Source: Bryobacterales bacterium
GTDB lineage: Bacteria; Acidobacteriota; Terriglobia; Bryobacterales; Bryobacteraceae
Reading direction: 5' to 3'
Length of the DNA: 64,000 nt
Assembly (NCBI GenBank): GCA_016721425.1
Contig: JADKID010000007.1
Span: 186,001-250,000 of the forward strand
Part shown: piece after piece, positions 15,799 through 22,560 of the stretch
How the letters are laid out: the number at the start of each line of letters is the position of its first letter
Numbering within the stretch: the first letter of the stretch is position 1
Translations under genes and position numbers: made by a program
Notes under the pieces: generated by a model
What the model was told of the DNA's origin: nothing
Databases searched by the model: none
Seen by the model: only the letters and a program-made list of their open reading frames with translations

Positions 15799-16371
15799 AT
15801 GGCGACGATTGGAATCCTCGCCCTCCAAGGCGACTTTGCAGCGCACGCTGGGGCGATCCGCCGCGCCGGCGGCCGCCCGATGGAAGTGCGTACCGCGGCT
15901 GAGCTTGCCGCCGTGGATGGTCTGATCATCCCCGGCGGCGAGAGCACCACGATGCTCAAGCTGATGGACTACTACGGCATGTTCGAGCCGTTGCGCGAGT
16001 TCGGGCGGGACAAGCCGGTTTTTGGGACGTGCGCCGGCGCGATTCTGCTGGCGACCGAGGTCATGAATCCATCGCAGGCGTCGCTGGCGCTGCTTGATAT
16101 GGCGGTGGAGCGCAACGCGTACGGCAGGCAACTGGATAGCCGCGTGGCGATGCTGAGCGGTCATCAGTTGGGCGGGGATGAAGAGTTGGAGGCGGTGTTC
16201 ATCCGCGCGCCCATTATCCGGCGTGTGGGCGACGGCGGCGTGATTCTGGCGTCATACCAGAGCACGCCGGTGCTGGTGGATTTCGGGCGGCATCTGGTGG
16301 CGACGTTTCATCCGGAGCTGAGCGCGGACCAGCGGGTCCACAGCCTGTTCCTGGAAAAGGTGCGCCCGTGA
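15799..16371 (+). CDS. pdxT: Pyridoxal 5'-phosphate synthase, glutaminase subunit PdxT
   Basis: A 190-residue class I glutaminase. It begins IGILALQGDFAAHAGAIRRAG and has the GGESTTM oxyanion loop, FGTCAGAIL with the catalytic Cys, and ATFHPEL with the His-Glu pair of the catalytic triad. It hydrolyses glutamine and channels ammonia to PdxS. Its last four bases (GTGA) overlap the GTG start of the downstream phosphatase gene, indicating translational coupling. Confidence 0.97.
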   Translation: MATIGILALQGDFAAHAGAIRRAGGRPMEVRTAAELAAVDGLIIPGGESTTMLKLMDYYGMFEPLREFGRDKPVFGTCAGAILLATEVMNPSQASLALLDMAVERNAYGRQLDSRVAMLSGHQLGGDEELEAVFIRAPIIRRVGDGGVILASYQSTPVLVDFGRHLVATFHPELSADQRVHSLFLEKVRP

Positions 16372-16793
16372 GGCTGCAGAAGGTCCTGTTCATCTGCATC
16401 GGCAATGCCTGCCGCAGCCAGATGGCGGAGGCCTTTGCGCGGAAGTACGGCTCGGACGTGCTGGAGGCGGAGAGTGCCGGGTTGGCGCCGGCGTCGATGA
16501 TCCCCGAGGTGACGCGCCGGCTGATGGGCGAGTTGGGCATCGAGATGGAAGATCAGTTTCCGAAGTCCGTGCTGGAGATCGCCGCGCACGATCTGGATGT
16601 GGTGGTGAATCTGAGCGGGCGGTCGCTGCGGGGCTTGCCATTTAGCCGGCCGCGCGAGTGGGCGGTGCGGGATCCGATCGGCGAGAAGGAAGCGGTGCAC
16701 CGCGAGGTGCGTGCCGAGATCGAGCGCCTGGTGATGAGCCTGATTCTGGAGCTACGGCAGGCCCGCCAGAAACAGGCTCCGAAAGCACGTTGA
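16368..16793 (+). CDS. Low-molecular-weight protein tyrosine phosphatase / arsenate-reductase-type protein
   Basis: A 141-residue protein starting at GTG 16368, overlapping pdxT. The N-terminal P-loop CIGNACRS fits C-x5-R (Cys10, Arg16). The downstream DPIGEKE has the general-acid Asp followed by Pro, as in this fold. The set of extra cysteines used by thioredoxin-linked ArsC is not clearly present: only Cys10 and Cys15 are visible. A phosphatase role, or a novel link to PLP supply, is therefore as likely as arsenate reduction. No other arsenic gene is nearby. Confidence 0.82.
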   Translation: MRLQKVLFICIGNACRSQMAEAFARKYGSDVLEAESAGLAPASMIPEVTRRLMGELGIEMEDQFPKSVLEIAAHDLDVVVNLSGRSLRGLPFSRPREWAVRDPIGEKEAVHREVRAEIERLVMSLILELRQARQKQAPKAR

Positions 16794-16835
16794 CATCGGC
16801 TCCGCCGTTAGTAACAATAGGTTTGTACGCATCGT

Positions 16836-16922
16836 GCGGATGTGGCGGAATTGGCAGACGCGCTAGATTCAGGTTCTAGTACTCGCAAGGGTGTGGAGGT
16901 TCAAGTCCTCTCATCCGCACCA
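16836..16922 (+). tRNA. tRNA-Leu (anticodon CAG)
   Basis: An 87-nt class II tRNA. The acceptor stem GCGGATG pairs with CATCCGC at 16912-16918, followed by discriminator A and an encoded CCA. The anticodon stem CTAGA/TCTAG frames the loop TTCAGGT, with anticodon CAG reading CUG. A long variable arm and a GGTTCAAGTCC T-loop region are present. Confidence 0.97.
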
Positions 16923-17079
16923 AAAAAGACGATCAGGGCTTGACGGGCTTTACGCCTACAACGGGGGCATCCGCCCCGAACTCCCCGAGTAAATTGGAAT
17001 TGGAACTGAAGGATGCTGCGTGGCTCTGCGTGACATGGGCGAGCCTCAGGTTCCTGCTTCCGGGAAGGCAACTGCGGGG

Positions 17080-19299
17080 ATGACACGATTGAAATCCAGA
17101 GGGGCCGCGCTCTGGGTTTGCCTGCTGCTCAGCGCACCGGGTGCGTTCGCGCAGAAGCAGAACGAGTCCTACCAGATGCACATTCAACGTGCGCCGGCCC
17201 CCATTGTGATGGATGGCAGCGTGCATGAAGCGGGCTGGCAAACGGCCGAGGTGGTGAACGACTTCTGGATGGTGTTGCCGATGGACAAAGGCAAGGCCAA
17301 TGTGCGAACCGACGTGCGCATGACGTACGACGATCACAACCTCTACCTGAGCGCCATCTGCTATCACGGCAACGTGCCCGGGCCGTACATGGTGGAGTCG
17401 CTGCGGCGCGACTGGTCGTTCGGCAAGAACGATAACTTCATCTTCTTTCTCGACACGTTTGACGATCAGACCAGCGGTTTCACGTTTGGCCTCAATGCCG
17501 CCGGGGCGCAGTGGGACGGGATCCTCTACGAGGGCGGCAAAGCGGACCTCAGTTGGGACAACAAGTGGACCTCCGCGGTGAAGACGTATGACGATCGCTA
17601 TGAGTTGGAGATCGCCATCCCCTTCAAGAGCATTCGCTACAAGAAGGCGAACCAGCGCTGGGGTGTTAACTTCAGCCGGCTGGATCTGAAGACCACGGAG
17701 AAGTCCTCGTGGACGCCCATCCCGCGCCATTTCCCCACGGCATCGCTGGCGCACACGGGTGTGCTGATCTGGGACGCGCCGCCGCCCGCCGCGGGTCCGA
17801 ACATCTCGGTGATTCCTTATGCGCTGGGCGGCGTGAGTACCGATCAGGTTGCCAACACGCCCACTGCGACTCGGCACGACTTCGGCGTGGATGTGAAGGT
17901 GGCGCTCGGCTCGGCCCTCAATCTGGATCTCACGGTCAACCCCGATTTCTCGCAGGTGGACGTGGATCAGCAGGTCACCAACCTGGACCGCTACGAGCTC
18001 TTCTTCCCCGAAAAACGGCAGTTTTTCCTCGAAAACGGCGATCTTTTCGCCAATTTTGGGTACGCCACGATGCGGCCCTTCTTCAGCCGCCGTATTGGGC
18101 TCGGGGGGGTGCCGATTCGATTCGGCGCGCGACTGAGCGGGAAGCTGAACAAGGACTGGCGGATCGGCGCGATGGACATGCAGACCGGAGGCGTGGACGA
18201 GCAAGGGTTGCCCGCGCAGAACTTCAGCGTCTTTGCGCTGCAGCGCCGGATCTTTGCCCGCTCGAACATCAGTTTCATGCTGGTGGACAAGGAATCCCGC
18301 GCGTATCAGCCGGCAGGGATGCTGCCCTTGCCCTCCGCCTACAACCGCAACGTGGGCGTGGAGTACAACCTGGCGTCAAAGGACAATCTGTGGACGGGAA
18401 AGCTCCTCTTCCTGAAGTCGTTCGTGTCCGGCGGCCGGGAGGGCGGAGCGGCATATGCCGGTCACCTGCAGTACAACAGCCGGCGGTGGCTGCTCAACGG
18501 GCAGGTGGAGAACGTGGATGAGCACTACTCGGCTGAAGTGGGTTACGTCCCGCGCCACGGTTATCGTCGCGCCTCGTCAACGATCAGCTATACGTTTCTG
18601 CCGGCGGGCGGGCGGATCCTCAGCCACGGCCCCACTCTGATCAGCAGCAACTTTCTGGACTGGCACGGGTCGCTGAGCGATTACGAAACCACCCTGGGTT
18701 ATACGGTGACAACGCGCAGCGGTGACGTGATGACGACCACTGCCGGCGCTGACTACGTTCGTTTGCTGCAACCGTTCGACCCGACGAATTCAGGCCGCGA
18801 GAAGCTGGACACGGGGAGCATCCATCGCTGGAAGTTCTGGACGACGAAATTCGATTCCAAGCCGCAGAGCTTATTCCGGTATGGATTCTCGTCGCTCTAC
18901 GGCGGCTACTATGCCGGCGGCACGCGGCTCAATCTGACAGGCACAGCCGGCTACCGGGTGCAGCCCTACGTCAGCCTGGGCGGGGCGGTGAGCTACAACG
19001 ATATCCGTCTGAAAGAGCCGTGGGGGCATACGACGTTCTGGCTAATTGGCCCTCGTTTTGATGTTACGTTGACGAACACGCTGTATTTCACAACCTTCGT
19101 GCAGTACAACGAGCAGCAGAAGAACATGAACGTGAACACGCGCGTGCAGTGGCGCTACAAGCCGGCCTCCGACGTGTTCGTGGTGTGGACCGACAACTAC
19201 ATGCCGGAGTATTTGCAGCCCGGGCAGAATACGCCCGGGCTGTTTACGACGAAGAACCGCGCGCTGGTCCTGAAGTGGACCTACTGGTGGAATCTGTAG
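17080..19299 (+). CDS. DUF5916 family protein (CBM9-like domain plus outer-membrane barrel-like C-terminus)
   Basis: A 739-residue protein. The start at ATG 17080 gives a signal peptide (SRGAALWVCLLLSAPGAFA); an upstream ATG at 17020 in the same frame would not. Residues ~30-210 form a CBM9-like sandwich (IVMDGSVHEAGWQTAE, VRMTYDDHNLYLSAI, YELEIAIPFKSIRY). The rest matches DUF5916: the hallmark FFPEKRQFFLENGDLF, and then long alternating strands ending in an aromatic stretch (VLKWTYWWNL), as expected for an outer-membrane barrel. It may bind or transport glycans. It follows the tRNA gene by about 160 bp and no partner gene is obvious. Confidence 0.85.
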   Translation: MTRLKSRGAALWVCLLLSAPGAFAQKQNESYQMHIQRAPAPIVMDGSVHEAGWQTAEVVNDFWMVLPMDKGKANVRTDVRMTYDDHNLYLSAICYHGNVPGPYMVESLRRDWSFGKNDNFIFFLDTFDDQTSGFTFGLNAAGAQWDGILYEGGKADLSWDNKWTSAVKTYDDRYELEIAIPFKSIRYKKANQRWGVNFSRLDLKTTEKSSWTPIPRHFPTASLAHTGVLIWDAPPPAAGPNISVIPYALGGVSTDQVANTPTATRHDFGVDVKVALGSALNLDLTVNPDFSQVDVDQQVTNLDRYELFFPEKRQFFLENGDLFANFGYATMRPFFSRRIGLGGVPIRFGARLSGKLNKDWRIGAMDMQTGGVDEQGLPAQNFSVFALQRRIFARSNISFMLVDKESRAYQPAGMLPLPSAYNRNVGVEYNLASKDNLWTGKLLFLKSFVSGGREGGAAYAGHLQYNSRRWLLNGQVENVDEHYSAEVGYVPRHGYRRASSTISYTFLPAGGRILSHGPTLISSNFLDWHGSLSDYETTLGYTVTTRSGDVMTTTAGADYVRLLQPFDPTNSGREKLDTGSIHRWKFWTTKFDSKPQSLFRYGFSSLYGGYYAGGTRLNLTGTAGYRVQPYVSLGGAVSYNDIRLKEPWGHTTFWLIGPRFDVTLTNTLYFTTFVQYNEQQKNMNVNTRVQWRYKPASDVFVVWTDNYMPEYLQPGQNTPGLFTTKNRALVLKWTYWWNL

Positions 19300-19315
19300 A
19301 TTGCAGGGCCGGGGC

Positions 19316-19543
19316 CTAGACGGCCGTCTTGGCGGAACTGCCCGTTGAAGTGGCCGCTGAACTACGCGCGGTCCGCGATGCTGCGCCGACGCTCTGAATA
19401 GCCGCGGAGTTGCTGTTGACCTGGCTGGCCTCGCGATCCGCACGAACCTGCTCCGGTGTGCGCACGTCCGGTTCGGAGGTTTTAACGTTCATTTTGGCGC
19501 GTGCCACTTTGCGCTTGTGCCGCTTGGCTAATCTTTTATCCAT
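19316..19543 (-). CDS. Small basic hypothetical protein
   Basis: A possible 75-residue protein. The N-terminus is very basic (MDKRLAKRHKRKVARAKM). The middle is charged and the end is Ser/Thr/Ala-rich and probably disordered. A GAGG stretch lies just before the ATG at 19543, though the spacing is short. Similar short proteins starting with a KRLAK-like basic run occur in related genomes, to my recollection. Nucleic-acid binding is a guess from charge alone. It sits between the DUF5916 gene and the sigma-54/small-RNA locus. Confidence 0.5.
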   Translation of the reverse strand: MDKRLAKRHKRKVARAKMNVKTSEPDVRTPEQVRADREASQVNSNSAAIQSVGAASRTARSSAATSTGSSAKTAV

Positions 19544-19664
19544 ACCTCGACTCTACACCACTACGTCCTCCGGTATGCGATGGAGCTTGGGTGACAGGGT
19601 CGGTATGGGGGATTCGGATGGTTCGGTGTGGAATATGACTCACAATGAGCCAACTTCACCCACC

Positions 19665-19690
19665 TATGCCCCACCCATTCGCAGGGGTAT
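19665..19690. repeat. Inverted repeat, possible enhancer-binding site
   Basis: ATGCCCC at 19666-19672 and GGGGTAT at 19684-19690 form an 11-nt-spaced dyad (one G-T wobble). It is centred about 75 nt upstream of the predicted sigma-54 transcription start. This is a reasonable place for an activator of the NtrC family, but no specific regulator can be named. Confidence 0.35.
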
Positions 19691-19726
19691 CGTCCTGTAA
19701 GTGATTGATTCTTCGTTGGTGGCTGT

Positions 19727-19743
19727 TTGGCACGAGCCGTGCA
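19727..19743 (+). promoter_or_regulatory. Near-consensus sigma-54 (RpoN) promoter
   Basis: TTGGCACG, four bases, then GTGCA: this matches the RpoN consensus YTGGCACG-N4-TTGCW at all but one position. GG (19729-19730) and GC (19741-19742) are exactly 10 nt apart, as sigma-54 requires. The expected start is near 19754. A TATAAA at 19744-19749 has no -35 at the right distance, so a sigma-70 reading is less convincing. Confidence 0.72.
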
Positions 19744-19753
19744 TATAAAGAGG

Positions 19754-19855
19754 ACAACTACTAAGTCATCATTGACTTACATCCCGCAAGGTGTCCCAGC
19801 ATCTTGCAAGCCCCTCCAAGAGGCCGTGCGGATCCCCTCCACACGGCCTCTTCCT
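19754..19855 (+). ncRNA. Candidate sigma-54-driven small RNA with three hairpins and two CCCCUCC motifs
   Basis: About 100 nt between the sigma-54 promoter and the epimerase gene can fold into three successive hairpins. Hairpin 1 is TAAGTCA/TGACTTA (19762-19768 with 19773-19779), a perfect 7-bp stem with a 4-nt loop. Hairpin 2 is GCAAGGTG/CATCTTGC (19786-19793 with 19800-19807), 8 bp with one G-U. Hairpin 3 is the terminator-like stem at 19818-19852. Two CCCCTCC words, complementary to Shine-Dalgarno sequences, lie between hairpins 2 and 3 and in the loop of hairpin 3, which is the layout of an antisense regulator. The alternative is a regulatory 5' leader of the epimerase gene, which starts 51 nt later. 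No sizeable ORF fits inside. Confidence 0.6.
19818..19852 (+). terminator. Intrinsic-terminator-like hairpin
   Basis: A perfect 11-bp stem AAGAGGCCGTG / CACGGCCTCTT with a 13-nt loop, followed by a pyrimidine-rich CCTC rather than a long T run. It probably ends the small RNA, or may attenuate transcription into the epimerase gene. Confidence 0.65.
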
Positions 19856-19905
19856 CATTGAGTGGCAATCCGCGCTACACTCGATCCTCTGGAGGCACAA
19901 TCCGC

Positions 19906-20793
19906 ATGAAAATCTTCGTCACCGGCGCAGCGGGTTACATCGGGTCGGCGGTCTGCGAACTGCTCCGGACCGGTGGACACAAGGTGGTGGGGCTGGCGCG
20001 GAGTGAGGAGAAGGCGCGGGTGTTGGAGTCGTTGGGCTACGTTGCGTTGCGAGGGTCGCTGGCGGACACGGCGGGGTTGCGGAGCGCGGCAGCAGAGGCC
20101 GACGCCGTGGTCCATGCGGCGCTTGAATTCGGCCCCAGTGCGGGCACGACGGACCGTGCGGCCGTGGCGACCTTGATAGAGGCCCTGGCGGGCACCGGCA
20201 AGGCGCTGGTTTACTCCAGCGGGGTCTGGGTGATGGGGAACACCCGCGGGCAGCTGAAGGGCGAGGTGAGCGCTCTGGCGCCGCCGCCGATGGTGGCCTG
20301 GCGGCCCGCGGTAGAGGAACTTGTGCTGGAATCGAAGGATCGCGGCGTGAAGGGTGTGGTGTTGCGGCCGGGTACGGTGTACGGACGCAAATCCGGACGC
20401 GTGGGGGCGATGTTTCGAGAGGCCCAGTCGGCGGGGCGGGTCAGCGTGGTGGGCAATGGCGAGAATCACTGGTCCACCATTCATGTGGACGATCTGGCGG
20501 ATCTGTACGTGCGGGCCGTCACCGATCCAGCGCCGGGCGAGCTGTTTATCGCCTGCGGGGGCATGCCGCAGCCTGTCGGTAAGATCGCGCGGGCCGTGGC
20601 AAAGGCTTGCGGCGTCGACGGCAAGGTGGAGATGATCCCGCTGGAGCAGGCACGCGCTGAGATGGGGCCGCTGGCCGATTGCCTGGCAATGGACTGCAAA
20701 GCCGGGTCCACGAAGGCGGCGCGGTACTTTGGCTGGACCGTGCGCAAGCCGTCGATCTTTGACGAGATCTTCTCGGGATCCTATTTGAGCTGA
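19906..20793 (+). CDS. NAD(P)-dependent epimerase/dehydratase (extended/atypical SDR)
   Basis: A 295-residue Rossmann protein. It begins MKIFVTGAAGYIGSAV with the glycine-rich T-G-x-x-G-x-x-G motif. The VVHAALEFG segment follows beta-4, YSSGVWVMGN carries the catalytic Ser, and VVLRPGTVYG is the usual segment after the active-site strand. The canonical Y-x3-K is not clear, as in many atypical SDRs, so activity may differ from sugar epimerases. The start is ATG 19906 with GGAGG about 10 nt upstream; the frame is open further up but would absorb the hairpin region. The 3' end overlaps the convergent phosphatase gene by 13 bp. Confidence 0.85.
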   Translation: MKIFVTGAAGYIGSAVCELLRTGGHKVVGLARSEEKARVLESLGYVALRGSLADTAGLRSAAAEADAVVHAALEFGPSAGTTDRAAVATLIEALAGTGKALVYSSGVWVMGNTRGQLKGEVSALAPPPMVAWRPAVEELVLESKDRGVKGVVLRPGTVYGRKSGRVGAMFREAQSAGRVSVVGNGENHWSTIHVDDLADLYVRAVTDPAPGELFIACGGMPQPVGKIARAVAKACGVDGKVEMIPLEQARAEMGPLADCLAMDCKAGSTKAARYFGWTVRKPSIFDEIFSGSYLS

Positions 20794-21779
20794 GTGAGCT
20801 TGCCGCGATCGAGTGAGAACGCTTCGCCGCGCTCCAGCACGACGCAGGCGCGGCGGGCGCCGTAGTACTGCGACAGGCCCACATCGGCCAGAATGACCTT
20901 GCCGTGCAGGCGGCTGACCACGCCGGTTTTGGTGGGCGTGTGGCCGACGATGATTCGCCTCACTTTGTGGCGTTCGAGGAGTTGCTCGACGAACGGTGCG
21001 AGAGACTCTTCGGTGTCCTGCGCGAGGCCGCGGTGCCAGAGCGGACCTTGCGGGTCCTGTGTGACGTTTTCCTCCGGAGCGGGTGACAGGGGCAGAATAA
21101 TGTCCTGGCGGACACGCTCGTTGAACCGGCTGTCGCTCCATTCGGAGTATTTGGCGGAGATGCCTCCGTGGATGAAGAGGGTGTCGGCGAGTTTGAGGGC
21201 GGCGCGTTGTTGGAGGATCCACTTGCCGTACAGTCCGGCCGGCGAGAAGGCGCGCAGGAGCTCAGCTTGGCCGAGCGGATGTTCTTTCTCCCAGCGCTGG
21301 CGGTAGCCGAGGGCGAGATCGGCGCGCTGGCTGGCGTCGCCTTGTGCCTGGGAGTGGGCCAGTTCGCGCTGGAAGTACTTCTCGCGTTCCTGTTCGCTGT
21401 TCTTGGTGCGGAATGCCTCGTATTCGGCGGGCGCCACGTAGCGCAGGTCGCCTTGCATGCGCATGGCCTCGTGGTTGCCGATCAGGCACCAGACGCGGCC
21501 CTTGGCCTGGCGGGCCTCTCGATCGAGCCGCATGAGGAGGTCGATGACCATGGGCGATTTTGAGCCGCGATCGGTGACGTCGCCGAGCTGCACCAGTTGC
21601 GCTTTGTCGCCGGACCATTTCTGGTTGTCATCGATGAGGCCTGCCATGGAGAGGACGTCCACAAAGCGATCCAGGTCGCCATGGACGTCGCCGATGGCGA
21701 CAACCCGGCCTGTGCCTTGGGCGTTCAGGAGGGCGGTGGGTACTGCGGCGAGGAAGTCACGGCGTCTGAGCTGGGCCAT
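20781..21779 (-). CDS. Exported PPP-type metallophosphatase (Shewanella-like phosphatase group)
   Basis: A 332-residue protein with a Tat-like signal (LRRRDFLAAVPTALL) and the full calcineurin-fold motif set: AIGDVHGD, LGDVTDRG, LIGNHEAM, FIHGGIS and VGHTPT. The motif spelling and spacing fit Shewanella-like protein phosphatases, which remove phosphate from protein tyrosine or serine/threonine. A Tat signal would place it in the periplasm after metal loading in the cytoplasm. It lies 17 bp downstream of the kinase-fold gene on the same strand, so exported phosphatase and kinase-like protein may be co-transcribed. Confidence 0.85.
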   Translation of the reverse strand: MAQLRRRDFLAAVPTALLNAQGTGRVVAIGDVHGDLDRFVDVLSMAGLIDDNQKWSGDKAQLVQLGDVTDRGSKSPMVIDLLMRLDREARQAKGRVWCLIGNHEAMRMQGDLRYVAPAEYEAFRTKNSEQEREKYFQRELAHSQAQGDASQRADLALGYRQRWEKEHPLGQAELLRAFSPAGLYGKWILQQRAALKLADTLFIHGGISAKYSEWSDSRFNERVRQDIILPLSPAPEENVTQDPQGPLWHRGLAQDTEESLAPFVEQLLERHKVRRIIVGHTPTKTGVVSRLHGKVILADVGLSQYYGARRACVVLERGEAFSLDRGKLTQLK

Positions 21780-21796
21780 TTAGAGTCCTTTCCCAA

Positions 21797-22558
21797 TCAG
21801 CGGGCGGGCAAATGGTCGTACAGCACCTGAGTTTCGCCCTTTTCGGCGATGCGCGCTTCAAAGGCTTTCACGAGGAGGTCGCGGCGGATGAGAATGGCCG
21901 AGAGCTGATCGGCGGTGAGCCATGTAGAGAGTTTGGATTGGAGCGTGGCGGCATCCAGTTGGCGTAGGCGGGCAAAGAGACCGCGGTCGCAACGGAGAAC
22001 GTCCTCGGGATCGTGGAGAACGTGGGCCGTCTGGAAGGCGCGCGAGTGATAGATCATCCAGAGCTTCCAACGCTTGTCGATGATGACGTTGCCCATGTTG
22101 CGATCCACGTTGTGAATGAGCAAGTCGAAGACCTTCATGACGTAAACTTGCTGGTTCCACGCCTTGGTATCGGGTGGCTTGACCGCTTTTGCCAGACGGG
22201 TCTTCTCACTCATGAGCGTGTCGTCGATCCACCAGGTGAACGAGGCGGGGCGGCCCTGGAACTCGCGCTGCACCGTGGTAGGGATGCTGTTCATGCCAAG
22301 GACGTCACCCAAGGCGAAGGCCGCCAGATTGTAGCGGTAGCTGTCATTGTCGGCCGGATCCTCCACCGTCTGGACATGCGCGTCGTGACGGATGCCGCCG
22401 AGCTTGAGCGTGACGCGCCGGGACTCGGTGACGCCCTCGGAGAGTTTCTTGCCGGCGTTGGCCTGGGCTTGACGGAGAAACTCGGCCTGGGCCGCCTCGG
22501 TGGGAGGCGGCGGCGCGAGGAGGGCAGTTAAGAGCAGGCAGGCGTAGCCGGCGACCAT
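21797..22558 (-). CDS. Exported atypical kinase-fold protein (PI3/4-kinase/HipA-like), probably inactive
   Basis: A 253-residue protein with a signal peptide (MVAGYACLLLTALLA). The core resembles HipA/PI-kinase-like folds: RRVTLKLGGIRHDAHV, YRYNLAAFALGDVLGMNSIP, and a catalytic-loop-like LIHNVDRNMGNVII with Asp, Arg and the second Asn. The following strand reads KLWMIYHSRAF. In relatives I recall, this position is I-D-H-T-R-A-F with a metal-binding Asp, here replaced by Tyr. That change and an unclear ATP-site lysine suggest a pseudokinase. It sits between the pepA gene (2 bp upstream) and the phosphatase gene, on the same strand. Confidence 0.62.
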   Translation of the reverse strand: MVAGYACLLLTALLAPPPPTEAAQAEFLRQAQANAGKKLSEGVTESRRVTLKLGGIRHDAHVQTVEDPADNDSYRYNLAAFALGDVLGMNSIPTTVQREFQGRPASFTWWIDDTLMSEKTRLAKAVKPPDTKAWNQQVYVMKVFDLLIHNVDRNMGNVIIDKRWKLWMIYHSRAFQTAHVLHDPEDVLRCDRGLFARLRQLDAATLQSKLSTWLTADQLSAILIRRDLLVKAFEARIAEKGETQVLYDHLPAR

Positions 22559-22560
22559 TG

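Noticed and set aside
14748..15959. 403-codon minus-strand frame across pdxS
   Set aside because: It lies antisense to two highly conserved genes and is His/Arg-rich with no family features.
16923..17079. Region after tRNA-Leu considered as an integration site
   Set aside because: No duplicate of the tRNA 3' end and no integrase are visible in the window; a DUF5916 gene follows normally.
19744..19749. TATAAA as a sigma-70 -10 for the small RNA
   Set aside because: There is no -35-like hexamer about 17 nt upstream, while the sigma-54 box matches in sequence and spacing. It is not fully excluded.
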